A DNA stretch of 12,866 nucleotides, taken from NCBI GenBank assembly GCA_026981635.1, contig JALSIF010000244.1, forward strand, positions 1 to 12,866, given 5' to 3'. Numbering within the stretch: position 1 is the first letter of the stretch; the number at the start of each line of letters is the position of its first letter. The notes under the pieces were generated by a model. It had not been told where the DNA came from. It did no database searches and saw only the letters and a program-made list of their open reading frames with translations. Below, in pieces: positions 12,281 through 12,866 of this stretch. The position numbers and the translations under genes are program-made. The stretch comes from a bacterium. GTDB taxonomy: Bacteria; 4484-113; JALSIF01.

Positions 12281-12866
12281 GTGCCCGCCAGACCACCCAT
12301 AGCTTTCAGCGATGAGCTCTGTCCCCTCAGCCTGCCGGTGGACGCCATCTGTCGCCGCCTGCTCTCCGGCCTAGCCTTGGGGGAGGCGATCCGCCGCCAC
12401 CCCGAGGGGCTGCTCTGCTGGCAGCGCCAGCGGACCATGCTGGCCTGGGGGCTGAGGCTTGCTGCGGTGCTGGACCTTACCCCCATGGAGACCTCCCTGG
12501 TGGAGCTGCTGGGAAAGCTCGCCCTGCCGGCGATGCTGGGGATGGGCGGGCTTTCCAAGGAGCTTTCGCTGGTGGGTGAGGTGGTAGAGGGACTGCCCGA
12601 GCTTGATGGAGAGTGGATCTATGGGGTAGTGGGCGAGGTGAAATACCTGTGGGAGGCCCTCACGGCCAGAGCGCCCCGCTGGGAGCTGGTGGGGAGGGTG
12701 GCATACCTTGCCAGACACCTACAGCTAGACCTAGAGGAGACCTTCCTCGGCCTCCCCCGCACCCGTCAGCCCCTGGTCAGGGTGGGCCGGGATGAGGGGG
12801 CCTTCATCCAGGTGGTGGGGGACGGGCAAGTGGTGGAGGAGGCCTGGCGGGTGCTGCTTCCCCACC
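12281..12866 (+). CDS. Unrecognised protein, possibly a degenerate HD-GYP domain; partial at window edge
   Basis: An open frame of 195 codons runs from GTG 12281 to the window edge, with codon use like the neighbours. An in-frame TAA at 12269 rules out a longer start. Helix-rich residues 47-125 follow an HD-GYP-like order: a helix (RTMLAWGLRLAAVLDLTP), then SLVELLGKLALPAML, where HD-GYP proteins have (A/L)LLHDIGKI-IP, then LSKELSLVGEVVEGLPEL. The His-Asp pair is replaced by Glu75-Leu76 while Gly78-Lys79 and Pro83 remain, so a metal-dependent phosphodiesterase seems unlikely. This is a comparison by eye and may be wrong; a helical protein with no relation is the alternative. Residues after about 135 are not recognised. 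The C-terminus is missing. Confidence 0.7.
   Translation, partial: MPARPPIAFSDELCPLSLPVDAICRRLLSGLALGEAIRRHPEGLLCWQRQRTMLAWGLRLAAVLDLTPMETSLVELLGKLALPAMLGMGGLSKELSLVGEVVEGLPELDGEWIYGVVGEVKYLWEALTARAPRWELVGRVAYLARHLQLDLEETFLGLPRTRQPLVRVGRDEGAFIQVVGDGQVVEEAWRVLLPH

Overview
This is a GC-rich bacterial chromosome segment made of housekeeping genes in compact, alternating transcription units. No phage, insertion sequence, CRISPR array, tRNA or rRNA gene was seen. The sequence does not fix the phylum. The promoter layout (a -10 box set just before the start codon, with no Shine-Dalgarno site) recalls lineages rich in leaderless mRNA, such as Deinococcus-Thermus and Actinobacteria, but that is only an analogy. 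Marker sequences (gyrB, gyrA, tsaD) would place it.

Layout. (1) 1-1708, minus strand: purA (adenylosuccinate synthetase), followed 5 nt later by an unrecognised gene that runs off the left edge. (2) 1709-2048: a divergent intergenic region with a purA promoter, a terminator-like hairpin, a good gyrB promoter, and a gyrB leader that holds a 28-codon ORF and a small hairpin. (3) 2049-9174, plus strand: gyrB and gyrA (DNA gyrase), a CLC-type anion channel or transporter with a CBS pair, and pth (peptidyl-tRNA hydrolase). (4) 9178-11102, minus strand: hisA, a class I-beta DAHP synthase, and a small DUF2007 protein, tightly packed in that transcription order. The unit converges on pth with a 3-nt gap. 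(5) 11156-12866, plus strand: tsaD (tRNA t6A synthesis), diverging from hisA across a 53-bp spacer, then a partial gene whose middle resembles a degenerate HD-GYP domain.

The genes cover purine synthesis, DNA supercoiling, translation quality (Pth, TsaD) and the entry or middle steps of aromatic and histidine synthesis. No single pathway unites them.

The most notable points are as follows. At least four genes (clc, hisA, tsaD and the last ORF), with pth as a weaker fifth, have a -10-like hexamer exactly 8 nt (9 for pth) before the start codon and no Shine-Dalgarno site, which predicts leaderless mRNAs. The clc gene is a compositional mosaic: an AT-rich block of about 450 bp sits inside an otherwise GC-rich, intact reading frame. 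The GyrB TOPRIM signature is altered (EGVSAAG instead of EGDSAGG), and GyrA has Ala at the quinolone-contact Ser. HisA has Glu at its first catalytic Asp. The DAHP synthase lacks the usual N-terminal regulatory domain. I found no multi-gene defence or mobile system, so the candidates for something new are the mosaic clc, the leaderless promoter grammar and the two unrecognised genes at the edges.
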